DNA of 9,025 nucleotides. Origin: Lachnoclostridium sp. UBA1241 (GTDB lineage: Bacteria; Bacillota; Clostridia; Lachnospirales; Lachnospiraceae). Made by a program: the position numbers and the translations under genes. Below the pieces are notes generated by a model. The model was not told the DNA's origin, did no database searches, and was given only the letters and a program-made list of their open reading frames with translations. Of this stretch, positions 1-6,664 are shown one piece after another. The stretch is taken from the NCBI GenBank assembly GCA_002308955.1, contig DBWJ01000065.1, positions 1-9,025 of the forward strand. The letters run 5' to 3'. The first letter of the stretch is position 1; each line of letters begins with the position of its first letter.

Positions 1-1025
1 TGGATTACAAATCATCCGGAGTTGATATCGAAGCAGGTTATAAGTCTGTAGAACTTATGAAGGAACATGTGAAGAAGACCATGAGAGAAGAGGTTCTTGG
101 TGGAATCGGCGGATTCTCGGGCGCTTTTTCAATGAAGAAGATTAAAGATATGGAAGATCCGGTGTTGTTATCGGGTACCGATGGATGCGGTACGAAGGTT
201 AAGCTTTGCTTCATCATGGATAAGCATGACACAATCGGTATAGATGCTGTTGCAATGTGCGTTAATGATATTGCATGTGCAGGCGGCGAACCGTTATTCT
301 TCCTTGATTACATTGCCTGCGGCAAGAATTATCCTGAGAAGATAGCTGCAATAGTTAAAGGTGTGGCGGATGGCTGTATTCAGTCTGAGTGCGCACTTGT
401 AGGCGGTGAGACTGCGGAACATCCGGGACTTATGCCTGAAGACGAGTATGATTTGGCAGGATTCTCCGTAGGCGTATGCGACAGAAAGGATTTAATTGAT
501 GGCTCGACGTTAAAGGACGGAGATGTTCTTATCGGTATGGCGTCAACCGGTGTTCACAGTAACGGTTTTTCTTTGGTAAGAAAAGTGTTTGATATGACAA
601 AAGAATCTCTGGATACATATTATGATGAATTGGGCAAGACTCTCGGAGAAGCGCTTTTGGCACCTACGAGAATCTATGTTAAGGCTTTGAAGAGCATCAA
701 GAATGCAGGTGTAAAAGTTAAAGCCTGCAGTCATATAACGGGCGGTGGATTCTATGAGAACATTCCGCGTATGCTTCCTGAAGGAAAAAGAGCGGTTGTT
801 GAGAAGAATTCATATGAGGTTCCTGCAATCTTTAAGCTTATGCAGAAGGTCGGCAATATCGAAGATCAGATGATGTACAATACTTTCAACATGGGACTCG
901 GTATGATAATAGCAGTAGACCCTGCAGATGTAGACAAGACAATGGAAGCAATTAAGAAAACAGGCGATACGCCATACGTTGTGGGCCATATTGAAGATGG
1001 CGAAAAGGGAGTAACCTTATGTTAA
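1..1025 (+). CDS. purM: Phosphoribosylformylglycinamidine cyclo-ligase (AIR synthetase), start codon cut by window edge
   Basis: PurM closes the imidazole ring in step 5 of de novo purine synthesis, turning FGAM plus ATP into AIR in the cytoplasm. The frame is open from base 3, and the first codons read DYKSSGVDIEAGY, the usual PurM amino terminus. Bases 1-2 are 'tg', so the start codon is probably an ATG whose A lies just outside. That gives about 341 residues, normal for the family. Numbering from that Met, visible family motifs are EVLGGIGGFSG (about 31-41), SGTDGCGTK (58-66), HDTIGIDAVAMCVNDI (76-91, substrate-binding region), LVGGETAEHPG, and ITGGGFYENIPRMLP with FNMGLGM in the carboxy-terminal AIRS domain. 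The last 7 bases overlap the start of purN, which points to translational coupling. No defect is seen. Identity is very secure; only the exact start is inferred. Confidence 0.97.
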   Translation, partial: DYKSSGVDIEAGYKSVELMKEHVKKTMREEVLGGIGGFSGAFSMKKIKDMEDPVLLSGTDGCGTKVKLCFIMDKHDTIGIDAVAMCVNDIACAGGEPLFFLDYIACGKNYPEKIAAIVKGVADGCIQSECALVGGETAEHPGLMPEDEYDLAGFSVGVCDRKDLIDGSTLKDGDVLIGMASTGVHSNGFSLVRKVFDMTKESLDTYYDELGKTLGEALLAPTRIYVKALKSIKNAGVKVKACSHITGGGFYENIPRMLPEGKRAVVEKNSYEVPAIFKLMQKVGNIEDQMMYNTFNMGLGMIIAVDPADVDKTMEAIKKTGDTPYVVGHIEDGEKGVTLC

Positions 1026-1624
1026 AGATAGCCGTACTGGTATCGGGAGGCGGAACCAATTTACAGGCCATCATAGATGCCATAGACAGCGGAAAGATTA
1101 CGAATACCAAGATAGAATTGGTCTTCAGCAATAATAAGAAGGCATATGCGCTGGAAAGAGCCATGCAGCACGGAATCCCGACGGTTTCATTAAGCCGCAA
1201 GGATTATGATTCCGTTGAAAGCTATGATAGTGCAATGTTGTCGGAGTTTGGGAAACATGATCTTGACCTTATTGTATTGGCGGGATTTCTGCATAATCTA
1301 TCTGCGGAATTCACGGAGGAATATAAGGGAAGAATCATCAATATCCATCCGTCACTTATACCATCATTTTGCGGTAAGGGATTCTATGGATTGCACGTCC
1401 ATGAAGCAGCACTTTCAAAAGGCGTTAAGGTAACAGGTGCAACCGTACACTTCGTTGATGCGGGGATCGATACGGGACGCATTATAAAGCAGAAAGCAGT
1501 AAACGTTGAAGACGGCGATACGCCGGAAGTTCTGCAGCGCCGCGTTATGGAGAATGCCGAGTGGATTATATTGCCGGAAGCAATTAATGATATTGCAAAC
1601 GGCAGGATTAAATTGGGAGAATAA
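1019..1624 (+). CDS. purN: Phosphoribosylglycinamide formyltransferase (folate-dependent GAR transformylase)
   Basis: PurN transfers a formyl group from 10-formyltetrahydrofolate to GAR, giving FGAR (step 3 of purine synthesis). The 201-residue product is close to the usual length of about 200-212. The amino-terminal LVSGGGTNLQAII (7-19) is the phosphate-binding region. NIHPSLIPSF carries the catalytic Asn108 and His110, and HFVDAGIDTG supplies Asp151; these align with E. coli N106, H108 and D144. The insert-like CGKGFYGLHVHEAAL is typical of the Firmicutes form. The ATG at 1019 lies inside the end of purM, with an AGGGAG Shine-Dalgarno at 1006-1011, 7 bases upstream, which fixes the start. 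All catalytic residues are present, so an active enzyme is expected. It is co-transcribed with purM and purD. Confidence 0.96.
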   Translation: MLKIAVLVSGGGTNLQAIIDAIDSGKITNTKIELVFSNNKKAYALERAMQHGIPTVSLSRKDYDSVESYDSAMLSEFGKHDLDLIVLAGFLHNLSAEFTEEYKGRIINIHPSLIPSFCGKGFYGLHVHEAALSKGVKVTGATVHFVDAGIDTGRIIKQKAVNVEDGDTPEVLQRRVMENAEWIILPEAINDIANGRIKLGE

Positions 1625-1627
1625 CAG

Positions 1628-2896
1628 ATGAAAGTATTAATTGTCGGAAGCGGCGGAAGAGAGCATGCTATCGCATTATCGGTAAGCAGATCAAAGAAAG
1701 TGACTAAGATATATTGCGCACCCGGTAATGCCGGAATAGGCACAATAGCGGAGCTTGTTCCGATTAAAGCTATGGAATTCGGGGCTTTGGCGGATTTTGC
1801 CGAGAAAGAGCAAATAGATCTTACAATAGTCGGTATGGACGACCCGCTTGTGGGCGGAATCGTGGATGTATTCAATGCGCGTAATCTTCGTGTGTTCGGA
1901 CCTACGAAGGCTGCTGCAATTCTTGAAGGCAGTAAGGCTTTCTCAAAGGATCTTATGAAGAAATATAATATTCCCACAGCGTCTTATGAGACTTTTGATG
2001 ATGCGGATGCTGCGGTTAATTATTTAAAAAGCGCGAAGATGCCTATAGTACTTAAGGCAGACGGACTTGCACTTGGTAAGGGTGTGCTTATCTGCAATAC
2101 TCTTGATGAGGCAATCGCCGGAGTTAAAGAGATAATGCTTGATAAGAAGTTTGGTGCAGCAGGAGCAAGGCTTGTTGTCGAGGAATTCATGACGGGACGA
2201 GAGGTATCGGTGCTTTCTTTCTGTGATGGTACAACCATTAAGACGATGACTTCTTCCCAAGATCATAAGAGAGCGGAAGACGGAGATAAGGGACTTAATA
2301 CAGGTGGTATGGGAACTTTCTCGCCGAGTCCTTTCTATACTGATGAGATAGATAAGATATGTCAAGAGAAGATATATAAACCGACGGTTGATGCAATGAA
2401 GAAAGAAGGCAGAACATTTGTCGGTATAATTTTCTTCGGACTTATGTTAACTTCGGACGGCCCTAAGGTATTAGAGTATAATGCAAGATTCGGTGATCCG
2501 GAGACACAGGTTGTATTGCCGCGAATGAAGAACGATATAATTGAGGTTATGGAAGCCTGCATAGACGGTAATCTTGATAAAATGGATCTTGATTTTGAGG
2601 ATAATGCCGCAGTGTGTGTTGTGCTTGCGTCAAAGGGATACCCTGTATCATATGAAAAAGGCTTTGAGATTAAGGGATTGTCGAATTTTGAGGGAAAGTC
2701 CGACATGTTCTGCTTCCATGCCGGTACAGCTTTAAAAGATGGAAAGTTTGTAACAAACGGCGGCCGTGTGCTTGGGGTTACCGCAACGGCATCGACGTTA
2801 AAGGAAGCAAGAGCCAAGGCCTATGAAGCGACAAAGCTTGTGGATTTTGAAAACAAATACATGAGAAATGATATCGGACAGGCATTTATGGAGTGA
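1628..2896 (+). CDS. purD: Phosphoribosylamine--glycine ligase (GAR synthetase)
   Basis: PurD joins glycine to phosphoribosylamine with ATP to make GAR, step 2 of purine synthesis. The 422-residue product is full length. It starts with MKVLIVGSGGREHAI, the GARS amino-terminal Rossmann-like domain. The ATP-grasp region follows: LKADGLALGKGV (142-153), EEFMTGREVSVLSF (185-198), DHKRAEDGDKGLNTGGMGT (212-230) and EYNARFGDPETQ (283-294), the last carrying metal and ATP ligands. The carboxy-terminal domain includes the GGRVLGVTA motif near 378-386. The gene starts 3 bases after the purN stop, with GGAGA at about 1615-1619 as ribosome site. PurN product would be made from PurD product, so the pairing is metabolically coherent. 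purH, which lies between purN and purD in many Firmicutes, is absent here and presumably encoded elsewhere. Confidence 0.97.
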   Translation: MKVLIVGSGGREHAIALSVSRSKKVTKIYCAPGNAGIGTIAELVPIKAMEFGALADFAEKEQIDLTIVGMDDPLVGGIVDVFNARNLRVFGPTKAAAILEGSKAFSKDLMKKYNIPTASYETFDDADAAVNYLKSAKMPIVLKADGLALGKGVLICNTLDEAIAGVKEIMLDKKFGAAGARLVVEEFMTGREVSVLSFCDGTTIKTMTSSQDHKRAEDGDKGLNTGGMGTFSPSPFYTDEIDKICQEKIYKPTVDAMKKEGRTFVGIIFFGLMLTSDGPKVLEYNARFGDPETQVVLPRMKNDIIEVMEACIDGNLDKMDLDFEDNAAVCVVLASKGYPVSYEKGFEIKGLSNFEGKSDMFCFHAGTALKDGKFVTNGGRVLGVTATASTLKEARAKAYEATKLVDFENKYMRNDIGQAFME

Positions 2897-2916
2897 TCCG
2901 CTTTTCAGAAATACTC

Positions 2917-2946
2917 TTGTAATATTTGTAATTTTTGTGTTAAAAT
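2917..2946 (+). promoter_or_regulatory. Probable sigma-A promoter for the comEA operon
   Basis: A -35-like TTGTAA (2917-2922; 4 of 6 matches to consensus) lies 18 bases before a -10-like TAAAAT (2941-2946). The -10 is preceded by TG one base away (2938-2939), giving an extended -10. Transcription would start near 2953, about 55 bases before the comEA ATG. This is the only well-formed promoter I see in the 111-base gap after purD. No stem followed by a T tract separates it from purD, so read-through from the purine operon is also possible. Confidence 0.55.
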
Positions 2947-2994
2947 GGAGTGTGGGATTTAATTTAGGCGTTCTTCTTTGACTTTCCGAAATAC

Positions 2995-3000
2995 GGGAGG
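2995..3000 (+). promoter_or_regulatory. Ribosome binding site that fixes the comEA start
   Basis: GGGAGG lies 7 bases before the ATG at 3008. A longer reading from the TTG at 2978 would place this site inside the coding region and leave no ribosome site of its own. The TTG start would also add ten residues ahead of the signal peptide. The ATG at 3008 is therefore preferred. Confidence 0.8.
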
Positions 3001-3007
3001 TTTTAAG

Positions 3008-3553
3008 ATGAAGCGAAGATTTAATTTTATACTTATAATTGTTGCGCTTATATTGTTTAGTTCTTGCGGTAAGGCGGAAACTACGATTAATGAAGCGTAT
3101 ATTATGACGGATTCTTCGGATAATGAGCTTTTATACGAAGATACGGATACAGTGGTCGCACAGATTGACGGTGCGGTTAATGCTCCCGGCGTATATGAGA
3201 TTTCTGTGGGACTTAGAGTCAGGGATCTTGTTGAGGCGGCGGGCGGAATGCGAGAAGATGCGGCACTTGAAAGCATCAATCTTGCCGAAGTTGTTACGGA
3301 CGGTTTGAGGTATCATATCTTGACAATTGAAGAATACGAGGCATCGCGTACCGGTTCTTCAGCTAAGCCTAATATCAATACCGCAACAATAGAGCAGCTT
3401 ATGACTCTTGCCGGAATAGGGGAATCCAAGGCAAGGAGTATAATAGAGTATAGAGAGAAGAACGGAACCTTTAAGTCGGTTGAAGATCTTCTCAAAGTAT
3501 CGGGGATTAAAAGGGGAACACTTGATAAAATATTAGCCGATATAACTGTTTGA
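3008..3553 (+). CDS. comEA: ComEA-type DNA-binding competence protein, lipoprotein form
   Basis: ComEA captures incoming double-stranded DNA at the outer face of the membrane and passes it to the ComEC channel. The 181-residue product has a short positive start (MKRR), a hydrophobic stretch (about 6-18) and a lipobox-like LFSSC with Cys20, so a lipid anchor is likely. An acidic linker follows (to about 48), then a SLBB domain (about 49-105; VAQIDGAVNAPGVYEI and LRVRDLVEAAGG). A short Ser/Lys linker leads to the carboxy-terminal helix-hairpin-helix DNA-binding domain (121-181), with NINTATIEQLMTLAGIGESK and a second hairpin around LLKVSGIKRG. This SLBB-HhH order is the standard ComEA layout. 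Better-known ComEA proteins use an uncleaved membrane helix instead of a lipid. The next gene starts 14 bases downstream. The gene is AT-rich, with about nine ATA codons, like the purine genes and unlike the genes that follow. Confidence 0.9.
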   Translation: MKRRFNFILIIVALILFSSCGKAETTINEAYIMTDSSDNELLYEDTDTVVAQIDGAVNAPGVYEISVGLRVRDLVEAAGGMREDAALESINLAEVVTDGLRYHILTIEEYEASRTGSSAKPNINTATIEQLMTLAGIGESKARSIIEYREKNGTFKSVEDLLKVSGIKRGTLDKILADITV

Positions 3554-3567
3554 TGAGAGGCGAAGAA

Positions 3568-4263
3568 ATGTCGAAGAGAGTTCTTGTAGTTGATGACGAG
3601 AAGTTAATAGTTAAAGGAATTAAGTTCAGTCTTGAACAGGACGGAATGAAGGTTGACGTTGCCTATGACGGCGAGGAAGCCCTTCGCATGGTCCGTGAGC
3701 AGAACTATGACGTGGTTCTTCTCGATGTTATGCTCCCGAAGCTTTCCGGCTATGAGGTCTGCCAGCAGATTCGCGAATTCTCGATGGTTCCGATCATTAT
3801 GCTCACGGCGAAATCGGATGACATGGACAAGATTCTCGGCCTTGAGTACGGTGCCGACGACTATATCACGAAGCCCTTCAACATTCTTGAAGTGAAGGCC
3901 CGTATGAAGGCAATATTCCGAAGAAGCACGGCTTCCGAGCAGTCGGTTCAGGAACCGAAGCAGATTCAGCTTAAGAATTTCCTTCTGGATTGCGACAGCC
4001 GCCGCCTGTTCCTCGGAGATAAGGAAATCCGTCTTACCGCCAAGGAGTATGATCTTCTCGAGCTCCTTGCAACCCATATGAATAAAGTCTACAGCCGTGA
4101 AAGTCTTATGAATATTGTCTGGGGCTATGATTTCGTCGGAGATGTCAGAACCGTGGATGTTCACATCCGCCGTCTCCGTGAGAAAATCGAAAAGGACCCC
4201 AGTGCTCCTGCTTATGTTCATACAAAGTGGGGAGCGGGTTATTATTTTAACGACAATGAATAA
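3568..4263 (+). CDS. OmpR/PhoB-family response regulator (WalR/MtrA-like)
   Basis: This is a cytoplasmic transcription regulator, phosphorylated by the kinase encoded just downstream. The 231 residues contain a receiver domain (about 4-118) with acidic pocket D9/D10, phospho-acceptor D53 in LLDVMLP, T80 and K102 in TKPF. A winged-helix DNA-binding domain (about 133-228) has VWGYDFVGDVRTVDVHIRRL (184-203) and ends in GAGYYF. These motifs resemble WalR and related OmpR-type regulators, but a specific name is not safe. The ATG at 3568 is chosen because AGAGG (3556-3560) sits 7 bases upstream. An ATG at 3553 overlapping the comEA stop is possible but has no ribosome site and would add five residues. 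The last 8 bases overlap the kinase start. From roughly 3660 the sequence is richer in C-ending codons than the comEA side. Confidence 0.93.
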   Translation: MSKRVLVVDDEKLIVKGIKFSLEQDGMKVDVAYDGEEALRMVREQNYDVVLLDVMLPKLSGYEVCQQIREFSMVPIIMLTAKSDDMDKILGLEYGADDYITKPFNILEVKARMKAIFRRSTASEQSVQEPKQIQLKNFLLDCDSRRLFLGDKEIRLTAKEYDLLELLATHMNKVYSRESLMNIVWGYDFVGDVRTVDVHIRRLREKIEKDPSAPAYVHTKWGAGYYFNDNE

Positions 4264-5716
4264 ATCCCGCAGATTCATCAATAAACTCAGTATCAGTGTA
4301 ATCATCTTCCTGCTCCTGTTTCTTGTGGGGCTCGGGGGATGTATCTTCGTATCCGGAAACCTGTATCGTACATGGCGGAAGGAGATTCTCAACGACAGCT
4401 CCGTACGTCTTCTTAAGGAGCATTCCGAAGCAATTGCCAATCGAATCCATGCCACGGAGTTTACAAGAAAGCCCGACGATGACTCGGTCATCTCGGAACT
4501 TTGTGATCTTGCGCTTTTGTTCGGCGGCCGCGCCGTGGTCTGTAACGACGAGTTGCGCGTCGTATACGATACCGCGCAGACCGACACCGGAAGGTATCTG
4601 CTTATCGATGATGCGATTCGCGCAATCCGAGGGGATACCGTTCATACGGTTTTCGAGGAAGCGGAAAATGGAATGCTTCTCATTCCGATTCCGGGAATGG
4701 CGAGGAATGCTTCCGAGGGGGTTCTTTGTTACATTTTCCCAATGAAGGAGCAGATGAAACAGCTGCATTCCGTCCGTAACCGCGTTGTGTCTTTATGTGT
4801 CATTTTCAGCGTTTTCCTTGTCGGATTCGGAATCCTCATATGCACCCGGATTTCAAAACCGATGAATCATCTGGCGAAAGCCATGCTGAATCCTTCGGGC
4901 AGCGGACAGAACGAACCGATTGACGTCCATGTCGGTTACCGTGAGATCGGGGAGATTATGGACAACGCAAACCATATGATTTCCCGCCTGAACGAGGCCG
5001 ACAAGACGCGCCGCGAGTTCGTTTCCAACGTCTCCCACGAGCTGAAGACTCCCATGTCGTCCATCAAGGTCCTTGCGGACTCGCTTCTGATGCAGGATAA
5101 CAGTGTTTCCGAGGAGACCTACCGCGAGTTTTTAACCGATATTAACGAGGAAATCGACCGCGAGAATCTGATCATCAACGACCTTCTGACGCTCGTCAGT
5201 ATGGAAGGAAAGGAGAATCCGCTTCACCTTGCGAAAACCCATGTCAATAAGCTTCTCGAGGTGGTTTTGAACCGGGTTCTTCCGATTGCGAAGGACAACA
5301 ACATCGAGGTAATCTTCGACAATTACCGCGACGTTTACGCGGAAATCGATGAGAATCGGATGATCATGTCCCTGACGAATATCGTTGAAAATTCCGTCAA
5401 ATACAACCGCCCCGGCGGTTCGGTGCGGGTTTCTCTGAACAGCGATTTCAATAATTTCGTCGTGACCATCGAAGACACCGGTATCGGTATCCCGGAGGAT
5501 GCGATTCCGCACCTTTTCGAGCGTTTCTACCGTGTCGACAAGGCCAGATCCAGGCAGACTGGCGGAAGCGGTCTCGGTCTTTCGATTGCGTATGAAATCG
5601 TCAAATCCCACGGCGGTGAAATCAGGGTAAGCAGCAAACTGAACGTCGGATCCGTATTCCGTATCCGGATTCCGCTTTCGAATAACCTTCAGGAAGAGGA
5701 GGGCAATGCGTTATGA
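4256..5716 (+). CDS. Membrane sensor histidine kinase (HAMP-HisKA-HATPase)
   Basis: This is the likely partner of the preceding regulator. The 486 residues run: membrane helix 1 (about 11-35), an extracytoplasmic sensor region of about 140 residues (36-177) with no motif I recognise, membrane helix 2 (178-197), HAMP (about 198-250), HisKA with the phospho-accepting His261 in FVSNVSHELKTP, and a HATPase domain. The HATPase domain has an N box (Asn379 in VENSVKYN), a G1 box (D407-TGIG), an F box (FERFYRVD) and a G2 box (GGSGLGL, 436-442). All catalytic boxes are intact. There is no PAS domain between HAMP and HisKA, unlike WalK. The frame is open upstream to 4115, but ATG 4256 places positive residues directly before helix 1 and overlaps the regulator stop by 8 bases, typical of coupling. 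No strong ribosome site precedes it. Only one ATA codon was found in the whole gene. Confidence 0.93.
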   Translation: MNKSRRFINKLSISVIIFLLLFLVGLGGCIFVSGNLYRTWRKEILNDSSVRLLKEHSEAIANRIHATEFTRKPDDDSVISELCDLALLFGGRAVVCNDELRVVYDTAQTDTGRYLLIDDAIRAIRGDTVHTVFEEAENGMLLIPIPGMARNASEGVLCYIFPMKEQMKQLHSVRNRVVSLCVIFSVFLVGFGILICTRISKPMNHLAKAMLNPSGSGQNEPIDVHVGYREIGEIMDNANHMISRLNEADKTRREFVSNVSHELKTPMSSIKVLADSLLMQDNSVSEETYREFLTDINEEIDRENLIINDLLTLVSMEGKENPLHLAKTHVNKLLEVVLNRVLPIAKDNNIEVIFDNYRDVYAEIDENRMIMSLTNIVENSVKYNRPGGSVRVSLNSDFNNFVVTIEDTGIGIPEDAIPHLFERFYRVDKARSRQTGGSGLGLSIAYEIVKSHGGEIRVSSKLNVGSVFRIRIPLSNNLQEEEGNAL

Positions 5717-6585
5717 GAAAACTCTTTCTGACAATTGTTCTGCTTCTTTCCGCGGTACTTTTCGGTTGCTCGAATTCCGATAAGAATGAGGGCGAAGCAA
5801 CGGCTTATGCGCCGAATTCCGACGGGACAGGACTTGTTTCGAGGGCGGTGTCATTTGACGCATATGATACCGAGGGCCGGATCGAAGAGATGATTAAGGC
5901 TCTGCAGAGCGCGGAAAAGGGAAAATACAAGGCCGTGCTTCCCGAAGACAGCGTGCTTAGCCTAAGCTACGCTGACGGCGAACTTAGGCTTAAGAATTAT
6001 GCGCAGCTTGAGGTCGACGATTTCGGCCTTTCGAAGGTATTGAACCGGGCAGCATTGGTGAAATCCTTCTGCAGCATCGATTACATTGAAAAAGTTGTCA
6101 TCGAACTCGGCGAGGCGGACGGTTCCGAGCTTACGCTTACCGCGGATTCGTTCCTTGAGTCATTCTCGACTGAACCGGTCCGTCAGAAGATGGTGCTGTA
6201 TTTCGGCGCACCGGAACGGGACGGCCTGATTGAAAGTTCGGACTTCTTCGAAACGGACGGCTCTAAGCCCGCCGTCTATTGGATTGTCGAGCGCCTGATC
6301 GAAGGCCCCGGGGAGCTTCCCGGCATCGCCGTCATTCCGCCCGGAACGAAAATCCGCAGCGTTACTTTAAGCGGTGGCCACTGCGTCGTCGATCTGAGCG
6401 AGGAGTTCCAGAATTACCTGAACGCCGTTCCCGCGGCGCTCACGGTATATTCCATCGTAAACTCACTGACGTCGCTTTCGACGGTTAATGACGTCGAAAT
6501 CCTTGTCGAGGGAAGGCGCGAATACAGTTATCTCGGCTTCAATATGAACCAGGTGTTCGGGTATTATGAGAAACTGGTACATTAA
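5713..6585 (+). CDS. Lipoprotein with two GerMN domains
   Basis: The product is 290 residues with a clear lipoprotein signal: MRK, hydrophobic core, lipobox VLFGC with Cys19. After a low-complexity linker (20-50) come two GerMN-type units. The first (about 54-135) is divergent, ending near the YIEKVVIEL segment. The second (about 159-270) is recognisable from VLYFGAPERDGL, AVYWIVERLIEGPG, AVIPPGTKIRSVTLSGGHCVVDLSEEF (in parts) and VNSLTSLSTVNDVEILVEG. GerMN domains occur in the spore protein GerM and in actinobacterial LpqB. The ATG overlaps the kinase stop (ATGA), with AGGAGG at 5697-5702, so it is made together with the kinase. It should sit on the outer membrane face beside the kinase sensor region. 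A role as sensor accessory is inferred from the LpqB parallel; a GerM-like role in sporulation is the alternative. Confidence 0.85.
   Translation: MRKLFLTIVLLLSAVLFGCSNSDKNEGEATAYAPNSDGTGLVSRAVSFDAYDTEGRIEEMIKALQSAEKGKYKAVLPEDSVLSLSYADGELRLKNYAQLEVDDFGLSKVLNRAALVKSFCSIDYIEKVVIELGEADGSELTLTADSFLESFSTEPVRQKMVLYFGAPERDGLIESSDFFETDGSKPAVYWIVERLIEGPGELPGIAVIPPGTKIRSVTLSGGHCVVDLSEEFQNYLNAVPAALTVYSIVNSLTSLSTVNDVEILVEGRREYSYLGFNMNQVFGYYEKLVH
5956..5994 (+). repeat. Hairpin-forming inverted repeat inside the GerMN gene
   Basis: CTTAGCCTAAG (5956-5966) pairs with CTTAGGCTTAAG (5983-5994) over 11 base pairs with one bulged T (5991). The loop contains a further CGC/GCG triplet pair (5970-5972 with 5978-5980). 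It lies wholly within codons for the first GerMN unit. The pairing is read directly from the bases. Whether it has a function is unknown, and chance or codon choice could explain it. Confidence 0.45.
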
Positions 6586-6600
6586 GCTTTGAAACTATAT

Positions 6601-6630
6601 CGATTGAGATGATCTCGTCTCAATTGTTTT
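6601..6630 (+). terminator. Weak terminator or attenuator-like hairpin before comEC
   Basis: CGATTGAGAT (6601-6610) pairs with GTCTCAATTG (6617-6626): ten base pairs including two G-T wobbles, with a six-base loop. Four T (6627-6630) follow, then G. The stem is low in GC and the T run is short, so complete termination is unlikely. Partial termination that lowers comEC relative to the upstream genes is the best reading. A simple chance inverted repeat cannot be excluded. Confidence 0.35.
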
Positions 6631-6632
6631 GA

Positions 6633-6647
6633 AATCTATTATAGATT
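6633..6647. promoter_or_regulatory. Perfect 15-base dyad upstream of comEC, possible operator
   Basis: AATCTAT-T-ATAGATT is a perfect dyad, with 7-base arms and one central base, ending 17 bases before the comEC ATG. It contains TATTAT (6637-6642), which resembles a -10 box, but no acceptable -35 lies 16-18 bases upstream. A one-base centre makes protein binding more natural than RNA folding, although a 5-base-pair stem with a 5-base loop is possible. Function is speculative. Confidence 0.3.
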
Positions 6648-6664
6648 CTTTATGGAGTTGATCT

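Noticed and set aside
1384..1977. A 197-codon minus-strand open frame over purN and purD
   Set aside because: It is a shadow of two conserved enzymes; the translation is Ser/Ile-rich with no family motif.
2978..3007. TTG start for comEA
   Set aside because: The GGGAGG ribosome site lies inside this extension and serves the ATG at 3008.
4115..4255. Upstream extension of the kinase frame, including an ATG at 4214
   Set aside because: It would overlap much of the regulator gene in another frame and put an unlikely peptide ahead of the first membrane helix; ATG 4256 fits better.
3604..4587. A 327-codon open frame on the minus strand across the regulator and kinase genes
   Set aside because: It is antisense to two intact, well-recognised genes, has no recognisable motif, and long antisense frames are expected where codons end in C or T.
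6637..6642. TATTAT as the -10 of a separate comEC promoter
   Set aside because: No reasonable -35 hexamer is found 16-18 bases upstream.
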